Origin: Lysobacteraceae bacterium
Lineage (GTDB): Bacteria > Pseudomonadota > Gammaproteobacteria > Xanthomonadales > Xanthomonadaceae
Length of the DNA stretch: 64,000 bases
Direction of reading: 5' to 3'
Assembly: GCA_031263725.1 (NCBI GenBank)
Contig: JAISFF010000053.1
Location: 1 to 64,000, forward strand
Part shown: one piece after another, positions 24,418 through 33,316 of the stretch
How the letters are laid out: each line of letters begins with the position of its first letter
Position numbering within the stretch: the stretch's first letter is position 1
Notes under the pieces: model-generated
The model's input: the letters and a program-made list of their open reading frames with translations, nothing else
Database searches by the model: none
Told to the model about the DNA's origin: nothing
Program-made: the position numbers and the translations under genes

Positions 24418-25782
24418 TCAATCGAATCGAGGCAGGTTCGCCAGCGAGCGTCCGATCGCGTCCTGGGGATATTCGTAATCCTCCAGCTTGCCGGCAAAAA
24501 AACGCTCGAACGAGCTCATGTCGAAATGGCCGTGTCCGGTCAGATTGAACAGGATCACCTTCTCCTCGCCGGTTTCCCTGCATTCCAGCGCTTCGTCGAT
24601 CGCCGCGCGGATCGCGTGACAGGACTCCGGCGCCGGAATGATGCCTTCCTGACGCGCGAACAGGATGCCGGCTTCGAATGTCGCCAGTTGCGGCACCGCG
24701 ATCGCTTCGATCAGCTTCTCGTGATACAGCATCGAGATCAGCTGCGACGCGCCGTGATAGCGCAACCCGCCGGCATGGATGCCCGGCGGCACGAAATCGT
24801 GTCCCAGCGTGTACATCATCATCGCCGGGGTGAATCCGGAAGCATCGCCGAAATCGTAGGCATACGTGCCCTTGGTCAGGCTCGGGCACGAGGTCGGCTC
24901 GACCGCGATGCAGCGCAGGTTCGCCGCGCGGCGATCGCCGGCCGCCTTGTCGCCGAGGAACGGAAACGCGATGCCGCCGAAACTGGAACCGCCACCGCAC
25001 GGGCCGATGACGACATCCGGGTACAGGCCGATCTTGTCGAACTGCTTCTTCGCTTCCAGGCCGATGACGCTCTGGTGCAGCACCACATGGTTGAGCACCG
25101 AACCCAGCGAGTAGTTGGTATCGGCGCGCGACGCCGCCTCCTCGACCGCTTCGGAAATCGCCAGTCCCAGCGAACCGGGATTGTCCGGATCGGCGGCCAG
25201 CGCACGGCGGCCGGTCTCGGTCATTTCCGAAGGGCTGGCGAAGACCTCCCCGCCCCAGGTCTGCATCATCAGGCGGCGGTACGGCTTCTGCTCGTAGCTG
25301 ACCCTGACCATGTAGATGCGCACATCCAGCCCGAACATCTGCCCCGCCAGCGCGATCGAAGAACCCCATTGCCCGGCGCCGGTTTCGGTGGTCAGCCGCC
25401 TGATGCCGGCCTGCCGGTTGTAATACGCCTGCGGCACCGCCGAGTTGGGCTTGTGCGAACCGGCCGGCGACACGCCTTCATACTTGAAGAACAGTTTGGC
25501 CGGCGTGCCCAGCGCTTTCTCCAGGCGCACCGCGCGCACCAGCGGACTGGGCCGCCACAAGCGGTAGATTTCGCGCACTTCATCGGGAATGGCGATCCAG
25601 CGCTCGCGGCTCATTTCCTGTTCGATGATCGCGGGAGGAAAGATCGCGGCCAGTTGTTCCACCTTGGCGGGCTGCCCGTCCGGCCCCAGCGGGGGCGCCA
25701 GAGGCTTGGGTAGATCGGCCGCGATGTTGTACCACTGGGTCGGAATGTCGTTGGCTTCAAGCAGGATGGAAGTAGAATCCAT
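24418..25782 (-). CDS. TrpB2-type tryptophan synthase beta-like PLP enzyme
   Basis: 454 residues, longer than TrpB1 (about 400) and typical of the TrpB2 group. The PLP lysine is Lys111 in [10 protein letters not shown]; the glycine-rich phosphate loop is [11 protein letters not shown]. The N-terminal [11 protein letters not shown] and the segment [22 protein letters not shown] (here [21 protein letters not shown]) are TrpB2 features. TrpB2 enzymes convert indole or phosphoserine to tryptophan, or act as serine deaminase-like enzymes, without TrpA. There is no trpA or other trp gene near. The product in vivo is uncertain. Confidence 0.88.
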   Translation of the reverse strand: MDSTSILLEANDIPTQWYNIAADLPKPLAPPLGPDGQPAKVEQLAAIFPPAIIEQEMSRERWIAIPDEVREIYRLWRPSPLVRAVRLEKALGTPAKLFFKYEGVSPAGSHKPNSAVPQAYYNRQAGIRRLTTETGAGQWGSSIALAGQMFGLDVRIYMVRVSYEQKPYRRLMMQTWGGEVFASPSEMTETGRRALAADPDNPGSLGLAISEAVEEAASRADTNYSLGSVLNHVVLHQSVIGLEAKKQFDKIGLYPDVVIGPCGGGSSFGGIAFPFLGDKAAGDRRAANLRCIAVEPTSCPSLTKGTYAYDFGDASGFTPAMMMYTLGHDFVPPGIHAGGLRYHGASQLISMLYHEKLIEAIAVPQLATFEAGILFARQEGIIPAPESCHAIRAAIDEALECRETGEEKVILFNLTGHGHFDMSSFERFFAGKLEDYEYPQDAIGRSLANLPRFD

Positions 25783-26014
25783 TTCGAGTCCTGTGCGGTC
25801 GCCTCGCGCCGGGCCTGCGCACGCGGCCGGAATGAAGCGGGGGATAAGGAAAACCGATCATACGCGTTTGCCGAAACCGTCGAAAGGAACATGCGCCTGA
25901 CCCGGCGGCGGGATTCCCATTCGCCCCGGCATATGCATCGGGGATGCGCCCCGCCTGTCGACTCCAATTCGAGCCGTCGCAATCGCCGAAGACCGGAACG
26001 ATATGCGCCGGATT

Positions 26015-26416
26015 TCAGGAACCGCGCCACGGTTCCCGGCGCAGCAGCATGTCGCGCCACGGCGTCCACAGCGTGGCCATGCCGGCAATGGCACCGCAGG
26101 CATTGGCCAGCGCATCCCAGGGATCGGCCATCCGCGTCACGGTCAATGCGCCCTGTGCGAATTCAATACCGATACCGAGCAGCACCAGGAAAACCGCGGC
26201 GACCCGGCACATGCCGCGCTTCGCGAATATCTGCACTGCGGCGGCGGCCAGGATGAAATACGCCGCGAAATGCTCGACCTTGTCACCGCCCTGCGGAATC
26301 TCCGGCAGCGGCGGCGGCGGAATCAGGCAGACCACGACCACTGCCGCGATCGCGCACAGCCACAGCCCCATCCACAGATGCGGCCTGCGAAAAGGCTTAA
26401 GCATGGAGACGGGCAT
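26015..26416 (-). CDS. VanZ-like membrane protein
   Basis: A 133-residue protein with three to four hydrophobic segments and the VanZ-like core GGDKVEHFAAYFILAAAAV...IGIEFAQG......DPWDALANACGAIAG. The HF/EF.Q and D..DA.AN pattern is diagnostic. The start at 26416 is uncertain; the ATG at 26404 (MLKPFRRPHL) is equally possible. It lies 24 bases after the MidA-like gene on the same strand and is likely cotranscribed. Function unknown. Confidence 0.85.
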   Translation of the reverse strand: MPVSMLKPFRRPHLWMGLWLCAIAAVVVVCLIPPPPLPEIPQGGDKVEHFAAYFILAAAAVQIFAKRGMCRVAAVFLVLLGIGIEFAQGALTVTRMADPWDALANACGAIAGMATLWTPWRDMLLRREPWRGS

Positions 26417-26440
26417 GCTGCGGAACCATCGCCGCCATCG

Positions 26441-27625
26441 TCACAGCCGCCAGGTCAGATCGCCGATCAGGAACGCGACTTCCAGCTCCACATCGCGCGC
26501 GAATCCCATCACCTGGAACCGTTCGCCCATCGCATCGGGCATCAGCAGTTTCTTGGCCTCCTGCCGGAACTGCACACGCCCGACCTCATCGGTGCGCGAC
26601 TCGGCTTCGGTCAGCAATCCGTCGATACCGTTGCCGAGCAGGAAGTTGGCCTGCGTGCAATAACCGCTCAGGTCGAAACCGGCATGGGTCCCCGCCTCCG
26701 CCAACGCGGTGAAGTCCACCGAAGCGGTCAGATCCTGCAAACCCGGCCAGAGGTAGAGGTTTTCATGTCCACGATGCCGATAGAACGCGCGCACCGTACC
26801 GTCGTCGCGTTCGGGCAAGTAGTACTCACGGCGGGAATAGCCATAGTCCACGAACAGCATCGCACCCGAGCGCAAGCCGCCCGCGACCGCCTGGATCCAG
26901 TACGGCAGTTGCAGCAATACTTCGGAGCGGTAGCCTTCGGGCAACACATTGCCCAGATAGCGCTCGATATGCCGGACCGCCGCGATCAGCAATGCATCTC
27001 CGGGCTGTTCGCCGCGTACGAACCGGCCTTCGCCATCCAGGCGCACGGTCTCCTCGTAAACCTCGCCATCGCGGATCAGGAAGCGCGGCGTCGGCAACGC
27101 ATCCAGCACTTCGTTGGCGAACAGTACGCCGTTCCAGTCTTCCTCGAAGGGCCGGTCCACCCATTGCACCAGATCGAAGACCGGCGGCGTCAGATGCGTC
27201 TGCAGACGCTCGCGCTGACGCTCGCGCAAATCCGCGCTGGGCTCCAGGATGGCATAGGTCGAAGGCAAGGCATCCAGCGCCAGCAGCCGCTTCAGTACCG
27301 TTTCGGCAAAGGCGCCGCCGCCGCCGCCCAATTCCAGGAAGCGCGCCTCGGTCCCCAGCGCCTGCAATACCGGAGCAACCGCGTTGGCCACGGTCGCGGC
27401 GAACAGGGGTCCAAGCTCGGGAGCGGTGACGAAATCACCGGCCTCGCCGAACTTGATGCTGCCGGCGCTGTAATACCCCAGCCCCGGCGCATACAGGCTC
27501 AGTTCCATGAAGCGGGAAAACGGGATCGCGCCGCCGGCCGCAACGATTTCGTTGCGGATACGCCGTTCCAGCCGTTCGCTGTGGCGCAGCGCCTCAGCGG
27601 CGGGATGAGGCAGATCGAGTTTCAT
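26441..27625 (-). CDS. SAM-dependent methyltransferase, MidA/NDUFAF7 family (COG1565)
   Basis: 394 residues. The N-terminal family block is GGAIPFSRFMELSLYAPGLGYYSAG...FGEAGDFVTAPELGPLFAATVA. It is followed by SAM motif I FLELGGGGGAFAETVL, then YAILEPSADLRERQRERL and the ANEVLDALPTPRF motif. In mitochondria the homologue methylates an arginine of complex I; bacterial substrates are not established. It is divergent from the folM-like SDR (54 bases apart) and precedes the VanZ-like gene. Confidence 0.92.
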   Translation of the reverse strand: MKLDLPHPAAEALRHSERLERRIRNEIVAAGGAIPFSRFMELSLYAPGLGYYSAGSIKFGEAGDFVTAPELGPLFAATVANAVAPVLQALGTEARFLELGGGGGAFAETVLKRLLALDALPSTYAILEPSADLRERQRERLQTHLTPPVFDLVQWVDRPFEEDWNGVLFANEVLDALPTPRFLIRDGEVYEETVRLDGEGRFVRGEQPGDALLIAAVRHIERYLGNVLPEGYRSEVLLQLPYWIQAVAGGLRSGAMLFVDYGYSRREYYLPERDDGTVRAFYRHRGHENLYLWPGLQDLTASVDFTALAEAGTHAGFDLSGYCTQANFLLGNGIDGLLTEAESRTDEVGRVQFRQEAKKLLMPDAMGERFQVMGFARDVELEVAFLIGDLTWRL

Positions 27626-27679
27626 GGCAGCATGACCGGCATGGAGAACCTACAGCATAGCCGACCCCATGGCGACGAT

Positions 27680-28417
27680 ATGAGCACGCCCCGCCCCGTC
27701 GCACTGGTCACCGCGGCCGCCCGCCGCATCGGCGCGGCGATCGCGCGCGAACTGCACGCCGCCGGCTACGACCTGGTCCTGCACGCACATCGCTCGCAAG
27801 ACAAGCTGCATGCATTGGCCGGCGACCTGCAGACACGACGCGCCGGCAGCATCCTGGCAGTGCAGGCCGACCTGCGCGACGATGCGGCGCCTGCTGATCT
27901 GGTCGGACAAGGCATGGCGCGGTTCGGCCGCCTGGATGCGCTGGTCAACAATGCCTCCGGCTTCTATCCCACGCCGCTGGGCCAGGCCACGCCCGCGCAA
28001 TGGGACGAACTGTTCGCAGTCAACGCGCGCGCGCCTTTCTTCCTGGCGCAGGCCGCCGCGCCACATCTGCGTCGGCAACATGGCGCCATCGTCAATCTGA
28101 CCGACCTGCATGCACGCCAGCCGTTGGCGAATCACGCGATCTACAGCGCCGCCAAGGCGGCCTTGGCCATGCTGACCCGTTCCCTGGCGCTGGAACTAGC
28201 GCCGGACGTGCGCGTCAATGCCGTCGCTCCCGGCGCCATCCTGTGGCCAGAGCAGGGCAAGGACGATGCGTCGAAACAGCAGATCCTGGCGCGTACGCCG
28301 CTGCGGCGCACCGGCACCGCGCAGGAAGTCGCCGAAGCCGTATGCTGGCTGATCCGCGATGCCGGTTTCATCACCGGCCAGACCCTGAACCTGGATGGCG
28401 GCCGCGAGCTGAGCTGA
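27680..28417 (+). CDS. Pteridine reductase-type short-chain dehydrogenase (FolM-like)
   Basis: A 245-residue SDR. NADPH site VTAAARRIGAAIARELHAAGYDLVLHAHRS, where Arg residues after the Gly motif favour NADPH. The NNASGFYPTPLG motif is typical of pteridine reductases (NNASxFYPTP). The catalytic region is IVNLTDLHARQPLANHAIYSAAKAAL, with Asp in place of the usual Ser before YxxxK, as in pteridine reductases. The folate genes folK and folB follow on the opposite strand, supporting a role in dihydrofolate or dihydropterin reduction. A start at 27669 is excluded by an immediate in-frame stop. Confidence 0.9.
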   Translation: MSTPRPVALVTAAARRIGAAIARELHAAGYDLVLHAHRSQDKLHALAGDLQTRRAGSILAVQADLRDDAAPADLVGQGMARFGRLDALVNNASGFYPTPLGQATPAQWDELFAVNARAPFFLAQAAAPHLRRQHGAIVNLTDLHARQPLANHAIYSAAKAALAMLTRSLALELAPDVRVNAVAPGAILWPEQGKDDASKQQILARTPLRRTGTAQEVAEAVCWLIRDAGFITGQTLNLDGGRELS

Positions 28418-28421
28418 AATT

Positions 28422-28904
28422 TCAGATCTCGACCCGCTCGAATGCATTGCCGTACTGCGGATGCGCCCGCCACAGATCGCCAAGACTGCGGCCGCTGCCG
28501 GGATCGATGAAATCCGGCGCGATCTCCGCCAACGGCATCAATACGAAGGCATGTTTCAGCTCAGGACGCGGGACCCGCAACGAACCGGGGCCATCGATGA
28601 TCCGATCGCCATAGAACACCAGATCGATATCCAGCGTGCGATCGCCATGCCTGGGACCACTGCGATCGCGCCCGTGCCCGTCCTCCAGCGCATGCAGCCA
28701 GCCGCGCAGCCATTCCGGACCGGCATCGGTTTCCAGCATGACGCCACTGTTCAGGAAATCCGGTCCGTCGAACCCCACCGCCGGGACCCGATAGGTGGCC
28801 GATGCCACGATATCGCCGAACCGTTCGCGCAACGCCTTCCCAGCGGCACGCAGGTGATCCATCGGATACAGGTTGCTGCCGAGACTCAATAAAACCGCTG
28901 CCAT
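28422..28904 (-). CDS. folK: 2-amino-4-hydroxy-6-hydroxymethyldihydropteridine pyrophosphokinase
   Basis: HPPK of folate synthesis, transferring pyrophosphate from ATP to the pterin. The 160 residues start with LLSLGSNL and contain NSGVMLETD and the signature GDRTLDIDLVFYGDRII with the two Mg-binding Asps. VPRPELKHAFVLMPLAEIAPDF closes the active site. It ends 4 bases from the convergent SDR gene. folB follows upstream on the same strand at 150 bases. Confidence 0.95.
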   Translation of the reverse strand: MAAVLLSLGSNLYPMDHLRAAGKALRERFGDIVASATYRVPAVGFDGPDFLNSGVMLETDAGPEWLRGWLHALEDGHGRDRSGPRHGDRTLDIDLVFYGDRIIDGPGSLRVPRPELKHAFVLMPLAEIAPDFIDPGSGRSLGDLWRAHPQYGNAFERVEI

Positions 28905-29053
28905 GACCGATCCGTTTGGAAAATCCGCATTCTAGATAATCCGGCGCTTCGAAGCCTGCATGGCATGCCACCGGATTTCATGCGTCACCCATCCTGTTTC
29001 CAGCCTGAGAACAGGCGACCATCGCAACGACCGTCGAATCCGGAGCCGACGAA

Positions 29054-29419
29054 TCACGCTGTCTGGTCGTCGCGTGTCCTTTCGATGATGACGCCGACCG
29101 CCTGCGCGCCGCGTACCGCACCCGGCTTGCCGAGCTTGAGCCGCAGCCATTGCACACCAAATTCGTTCAGCACGATCCCGGCGCAGCGCTCGGCCAGCGT
29201 TTCCACCAGTCCGCAATCCGATTGCGTGACATATTCGACCAGGCGGCGGCTGACCGATTTGTAGTTCAACGCATCGGCGATATCGTCGCTGGCGGCGGGC
29301 TTGCGATTGTCATAGCCCATTTCCAGATCGAAACGCAGCGTCTGCCGGATTTTCCGTTCCCAGTCGTAGATGCCGATCAATGCGTCGATTTCCAGACCTT
29401 CGATGAAGACCTTATCCAT
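29054..29419 (-). CDS. folB: Dihydroneopterin aldolase
   Basis: 121 residues. The start at 29419 (MDKVFIEGLEIDALIGIYDWERKIRQTL) fits the family exactly. The catalytic region NYKSVSRRLVEYVTQSDCGLVETLAERCAGIVL is intact (Tyr and Lys/Glu pair). It cleaves dihydroneopterin to the substrate of FolK, whose gene is the next one downstream. The two genes plus the FolM-like SDR form a small folate cluster. Confidence 0.94.
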   Translation of the reverse strand: MDKVFIEGLEIDALIGIYDWERKIRQTLRFDLEMGYDNRKPAASDDIADALNYKSVSRRLVEYVTQSDCGLVETLAERCAGIVLNEFGVQWLRLKLGKPGAVRGAQAVGVIIERTRDDQTA

Positions 29420-29529
29420 GCGAATACCGGTTGCGGAGGAAAGAACAGGAAACCCGATGATGGCCGAAACCGCCATTGCATGTCACCGGAACGGCCAATG
29501 TACCCGCGGAGTGTGGCGATGCCGGCGAA

Positions 29530-30582
29530 TCAGCGCGCGCCGACATCGATCGGTTCACCGACCGGCGGCAGGGCCGCCATGTCCCAGCGCGGCACGACAT
29601 TGATTCCGGCCGATGCACGCTGGCCGGCACGGAGCCGCAACGCACCGGCGAACGCGATCATCGCGCCATTGTCCGTGCATAGTTCCGGCCGCGGGAAACA
29701 GACCCGGCCGCCACGCTTTGCCGCCACGGCCCGCAGTTTTTCACGCAGACGGCGATTCGCGCCCACGCCTCCGGCCACGATCAACGTCTCGCAGCCGGCC
29801 TCGTCCAAGGCGCGTTCACATTTGATCGCCAGGGTATCGACCACGGCATCTTCGAATCCGCGCGCGATGTCGATGCGGGTCTGCTCGCTCTGGTCCGATT
29901 GCCGCCAGGCCAGCAACACCTGGGTTTTCAGGCCGCTGAAACTGAAATCGAGACCCGGCCGATCGGTCATCGGCCGGGCGAAGCGGAATTCGCCGGAGCG
30001 GCCCTGTTCCGCCAGCCTGGCCAGCTGCGGACCGCCCGGATACGGCAGTCCCATCAGCTTGGCGGTCTTGTCGAAGGCTTCTCCAGCGGCGTCGTCCAGC
30101 GTTTCGCCCAGCAGACGATAGCGGCCGATGCCGTCGACCGCCACCAGTTGGGTATGTCCGCCCGAAACCAGCAGGGCCACGAACGGCGGCTCCGGGGGAT
30201 CGTCCTCGATCAACGGCGCCAATAAATGGCCTTCCATGTGATGCACACCGATCGCCGGCAGATCCAGTGCCCAGGCCAGGGCGCGCGCGACACCGGCGCC
30301 AGCGAGCAAGGCTCCGACCAGTCCGGGACCGGCGGTATAGGCCACTCCATCCAGATCGGCGGGCTTCAGTCCCGCTTCGGCCAGGGTCTGCCGGATCAGC
30401 GGCAGCAGCTTGCGCACATGATCGCGGCTGGCCAGCTCCGGCACCACGCCGCCGTATTCCGCATGCAGCGCGATCTGGCTGTACACCGCGTGCGCAAGCA
30501 GCCCCACCGCCCCGCCCACCTGTGTGTCGTAGACGGCCACGCCGGTCTCATCGCAGGAAGTTTCGATACCCAGTACGCGCAT
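29530..30582 (-). CDS. tsaD: tRNA threonylcarbamoyladenosine (t6A37) transferase TsaD
   Basis: An ASKHA-fold catalytic subunit of the TsaBDE complex. The 350 residues begin [19 protein letters not shown]. The metal-binding HxxxH is His115/His119 in [11 protein letters not shown]. Nucleotide-binding segments [32 protein letters not shown] and [15 protein letters not shown] are present. As in many gammaproteobacteria it is divergent from the rpsU-dnaG region. Here, however, about 1.3 kb with a secreted protein has entered between them. Confidence 0.97.
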   Translation of the reverse strand: MRVLGIETSCDETGVAVYDTQVGGAVGLLAHAVYSQIALHAEYGGVVPELASRDHVRKLLPLIRQTLAEAGLKPADLDGVAYTAGPGLVGALLAGAGVARALAWALDLPAIGVHHMEGHLLAPLIEDDPPEPPFVALLVSGGHTQLVAVDGIGRYRLLGETLDDAAGEAFDKTAKLMGLPYPGGPQLARLAEQGRSGEFRFARPMTDRPGLDFSFSGLKTQVLLAWRQSDQSEQTRIDIARGFEDAVVDTLAIKCERALDEAGCETLIVAGGVGANRRLREKLRAVAAKRGGRVCFPRPELCTDNGAMIAFAGALRLRAGQRASAGINVVPRWDMAALPPVGEPIDVGAR

Positions 30583-30990
30583 GGTTCCATTGAAATAAGG
30601 TCAAACCGCGAAGACTCCAGCCGGGGGCGACAAAACCGCCGATGCTGTTGTCCTGGTCCGGGCGATACGCTATCGCCATGCAGAAAACGCAGTTGCCCGC
30701 GTATCGACCAAGGCCAGCAAACAACCGCTACGTTGTCGCGCAAAGCATCGTTCATTCTACCGGACGACGCCAAAACCGGGATGCCGGTGATGGCGGACGG
30801 ACGACGCAAGCACCGGAGAACGCTGTCACATGTGGAAGCTTCCACCTCATGATGCTGCTCCGGCGATCCTGTTCACCAAGGGCGATGGTGTGCGCACAGG
30901 GCCGTATATTCGAATCAGAATCCGCGTCGTACCCGATTCCGCAAGCGCAGTTCCGCCCTGGGCGGCAAGTGCCACCGGCTGAAAGGTCCG
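30583..30990. other. tsaD upstream region with a 14-bp palindrome
   Basis: About 400 bases without a supported gene; open frames have no motifs. A perfect palindrome GTGGAAGCTTCCAC lies at 30832-30845, about 250 bases before tsaD and 160 bases beyond the end of the minus-strand gene at 30991. It could be an operator or a chance HindIII-centred repeat. Confidence 0.45.
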
Positions 30991-31569
30991 CTATTGGTCG
31001 CCTTGTATCTTCGCTTCGGGAAAGACCCCATTGCCGGCCGGCCCCGGCGACTGTCTTGCATCTGTCGTTTCCGCAGGGTTCCCGGCGCCCTTTTCGCCAT
31101 CGATGAGGAACGGAACGTACTGCTGCATGTTCTCGTCCGGGTCCGGGACCTGTTTCAACAAGTCCACCCATTCGATGATGTCTTTCGCACCCTCTTCATC
31201 CTCGACGAAGAATTGGACAAGTTGCATGTAATAGTCGCATTCCCTGGCCTTGTAATACGGATCGAGGACTTCGCCATGCTCATCATGACGATCGAATTCC
31301 GTCCTTATCTGTCCGTACAAGGGGTACTGCTCAATGAGCGTCTTGAATTCGGGATAGGTTTCCCAGAACCGGTCTATCGTGGCACGATGCAACTCAAGCT
31401 GCGCGGGCGGAATATCGTGGCAATACTTCAGCATTCCGTCAGTGCTCTCATAGACACGAGAAACGATCTTGTGCTGCTGCTGGGCGACCGCCCGCTGATC
31501 GGCGGGCTGTGCGGACAACGGGAAGACGGCAAACAATAACAACGGTAGCAAGAGATATCTGAGTTTCAT
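30991..31569 (-). CDS. Secreted alpha-helical protein, unknown function
   Basis: 192 residues with a signal peptide (MKLRYLLLPLLLFAVFPLSA, mature from QPADQ). The mature protein is acidic and charged, rich in Tyr and Asp/Glu. It has two cysteines (KYCHDIPP and ARECDYYM) that could form a disulfide and a disordered C-terminal tail from about 160. No family is recognised. The ATG overlaps the stop of the short frame upstream (ATGA), implying that this was once the second gene of a coupled pair. Confidence 0.7.
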   Translation of the reverse strand: MKLRYLLLPLLLFAVFPLSAQPADQRAVAQQQHKIVSRVYESTDGMLKYCHDIPPAQLELHRATIDRFWETYPEFKTLIEQYPLYGQIRTEFDRHDEHGEVLDPYYKARECDYYMQLVQFFVEDEEGAKDIIEWVDLLKQVPDPDENMQQYVPFLIDGEKGAGNPAETTDARQSPGPAGNGVFPEAKIQGDQ

Positions 31570-31790
31570 TCTGTAACCTGACCGACGTCAACGCGATGGA
31601 CATGGAAGTAAAGCATGGAATTGCAGGACAGGGCGCCTGTTTCCGAAAGGCACTCCACGTCCAAGCCCATATCGTTCAGGATTGCCGCATAGGCATGGCC
31701 AATGGCATCGCATTGGAACCGGCTCCGTACAGATCGCCGACCCCGGCAGGATTGGCCGGCATCGAATCCACCGGCACGGGCGCGGCTCAC
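31566..31790 (-). pseudogene. Probable 3' remnant of a gene coupled to the secreted protein
   Basis: From a possible GTG at 31790 the frame ends ...AAILNDMGLDVECLSETGALSCNSMLYFHVHRVDVGQVTE. That stretch reads like real protein, and its TGA overlaps the next gene's ATG. Upstream residues are arginine-rich nonsense, while the neighbouring frame reads VDSMPANPAGVGDLYGAGSNAM, which looks coding. A frameshift near 31695 is therefore likely. No family is recognised; the call is tentative. Confidence 0.35.
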
Positions 31791-31801
31791 TGCGTCTGTA
31801 C

Positions 31802-31831
31802 TTGCATTCGGGCCGATATGACCGCTATGAT
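31802..31831 (+). promoter_or_regulatory. Probable promoter of rpsU
   Basis: A -10 element TATGAT (31826-31831) with a weak -35 TTGCAT (31802-31807) at 18-bp spacing. The predicted start near 31838 lies just before a GC hairpin with a T-tract and about 40 bases before the rpsU ATG. Confidence 0.5.
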
Positions 31832-31840
31832 ATATAGCTC

Positions 31841-31862
31841 ACCGGGTTCAGGCCCGGTTTTT
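31841..31862 (+). terminator. Attenuator-like hairpin in the rpsU leader
   Basis: ACCGGG/CCCGGT (31841-31846, 31853-31858) with a TTCAGG loop, immediately followed by TTTTT, 17 bases before the rpsU start. It looks like an intrinsic terminator placed in the leader. It could attenuate the operon, or end antisense-direction transcripts. Confidence 0.55.
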
Positions 31863-31878
31863 GCATACCGGAGATTCC

Positions 31879-32094
31879 ATGCCCAGCGTTAAAGTCCGCG
31901 AAAACGAGCCGTTTGAGTTTGCGCTCCGTCGCTTCAAGCGTACCTGCGAAAAGGCCGGCGTTCTGGCCGAGACCCGCAAGCGCGAGTACTACGAGAAGCC
32001 GACCCAGGAACGCAAGCGTAAAGCCGCCGCCGCGGTGAAACGCCAGCTGCGCCGCATGTCGCGCGACGTTACCAAGCGCCAGCGCCTGTACTGA
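31879..32094 (+). CDS. rpsU: 30S ribosomal protein S21
   Basis: 71 residues, the full family length: [29 protein letters not shown]...[22 protein letters not shown] here as [22 protein letters not shown], ending [18 protein letters not shown] at 31870-31873 is the ribosome binding site. It is the first gene of the macromolecular-synthesis region (rpsU-yqeY-dnaG). Confidence 0.98.
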   Translation: MPSVKVRENEPFEFALRRFKRTCEKAGVLAETRKREYYEKPTQERKRKAAAAVKRQLRRMSRDVTKRQRLY

Positions 32095-32153
32095 GTCCAG
32101 CAGGCGTATCCGCGTAACCGGCCCTTCGCGGCCGGGGCGCAGAAGCATCCACG

Positions 32154-32185
32154 AAGCCGGCACGCGGAAGCGTAGTCGGCTTTTT
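32154..32185 (+). terminator. Possible terminator between rpsU and yqeY
   Basis: AAGCCG (32154-32159) can pair with CGGCTT (32177-32182), followed by TTT. The loop is long, so this is weaker than others here. A GC hairpin CCGGCC/GGCCGG (32118-32135) precedes it. Confidence 0.45.
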
Positions 32186-32292
32186 GTGTTCCCAAGTATC
32201 CGCAGTGCAGGCAAAACCTTGCCCCTCCAGGGAACCGGAACTGGCCGTGCACCGGCTCCGGTCCCGTTTCCGAACCGAACAGGAGAATTCCG

Positions 32293-32739
32293 ATGTCGCT
32301 GAAACAACAGCTTACCGATGACATGAAGGCCGCGATGAAGCGTGGCGACAAGGATTCGCTGGGCGTGATCCGGCTGATCAATGCCGCCATCAAGCAGCGC
32401 GAAGTCGACGAGCGCATCGCCTTGGACGACACCCAAGTCATCGCCGTGCTCAACAAGATGGTCAAGCAGCGCAAGGATTCGGTCAGCCAGTTCGAAGCCG
32501 CGTCGCGCGAGGATCTGGCCGCCGTCGAGCGCGCCGAGATCGTCGTGATCGAGCGCTATCTGCCGGCACGGATCGGCGAGGCGGAAATACTGGCCGCGAT
32601 CGATGCCGCAATGACCGAGACCGGCGCGACCAGCCCGGCCGACATGGGCAAGCTGATGGGCGTGCTGAAGCCCAAGCTGGCCGACCGCGCCGACATGGGC
32701 GAAGTCTCCAAGCTGCTGAAGCAGCGTCTGGCCGGCTGA
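32293..32739 (+). CDS. GatB/YqeY domain protein
   Basis: 148 residues of the tRNA amidotransferase-like YqeY family: MSLKQQLTDDMKAAMKRGDKDSLGVIRLINAAIKQREVD, then VLNKMVKQRKDSVSQFEAASREDLAAVERAEIVVIERYLP, then GKLMGVLKPKLADRADMGEVSKLLKQRL. It normally sits between rpsU and dnaG, as here. The molecular function is not established; it may bind tRNA or assist amidation. AGGAG precedes the ATG. Confidence 0.93.
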   Translation: MSLKQQLTDDMKAAMKRGDKDSLGVIRLINAAIKQREVDERIALDDTQVIAVLNKMVKQRKDSVSQFEAASREDLAAVERAEIVVIERYLPARIGEAEILAAIDAAMTETGATSPADMGKLMGVLKPKLADRADMGEVSKLLKQRLAG

Positions 32740-33316
32740 TCAGACCGTCGGCACACCGTCGCGATTGTTCCGGCGCAGGCTCAAGGTCCGGATCAAAGAC
32801 ATGGTCCGGGACAGTGCGAAAGCTCGCCATCCCGGATTATCGAATCCTGTCGGACGGCGCTGACCGGTCACGCCATCCTGCTGCTGGTGCGGCAGGGTAC
32901 CGACCTCTCGCGATTCGAACCCCCATTGCAGACGCACGATCCGATGATCGCGGACGATGGCGATGCGATGACCGGCCTGGCGCACCATCGGGTCCTGCCG
33001 CAGAGGCTCGGCATCGCCAGCATCGATGCCCTGCGTACCGGCCAGTATCGTAAACCCGGCGGTGCACCGCTTCAGGTCCCTGTCTGCGAACACTCGATCC
33101 AGCGCCGCGAGGACGGGCCACTGATCGGTCCGCTCAAGCGGGACTGGCACCCGGCAACCATCGTTTTCCACTCCGCGTTCGACGATGTGCCGTTCAAGCG
33201 ATCGTCGCGGTCCGGCCTGAGCCGATTAGAGTATTCGGTCCGCTGAAGGCGGACGATGGAACCCGGCCCATCGGGAGCGACCGGGGTGGAGTGCTGAGCA
33301 ACGCGCTGCGGCAACT
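32740..33316. other. Intergenic region, possibly a transposase remnant on the minus strand
   Basis: No gene is accepted in 577 bases. A minus-strand frame (32740-33171) contains LAGTQGIDAGDAEPLRQDPMVRQAG. This echoes the AGYEDxxDAExLxxDPxxR block of IS1380-type transposases, but the rest of the frame does not support it. If real it is a short dead fragment. Confidence 0.3.

Noticed and set aside
26003-27679. Forward open frame running into the SDR gene
   Set aside because: The part before 27680 is antisense to the VanZ-like and MidA-like genes; only the SDR portion is a real protein.
32900-32935. Sequence resembling a tRNA T-arm (GGGGGTTCGAATC on the minus strand)
   Set aside because: The five-base stem around the loop is not complementary and no cloverleaf can be drawn around it.
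32740-33171. Minus-strand frame with an IS1380-like DAExLxxDPxxR pattern
   Set aside because: Only about 15 residues match and the rest of the frame is unlike transposase; kept only as a comment on the gap.
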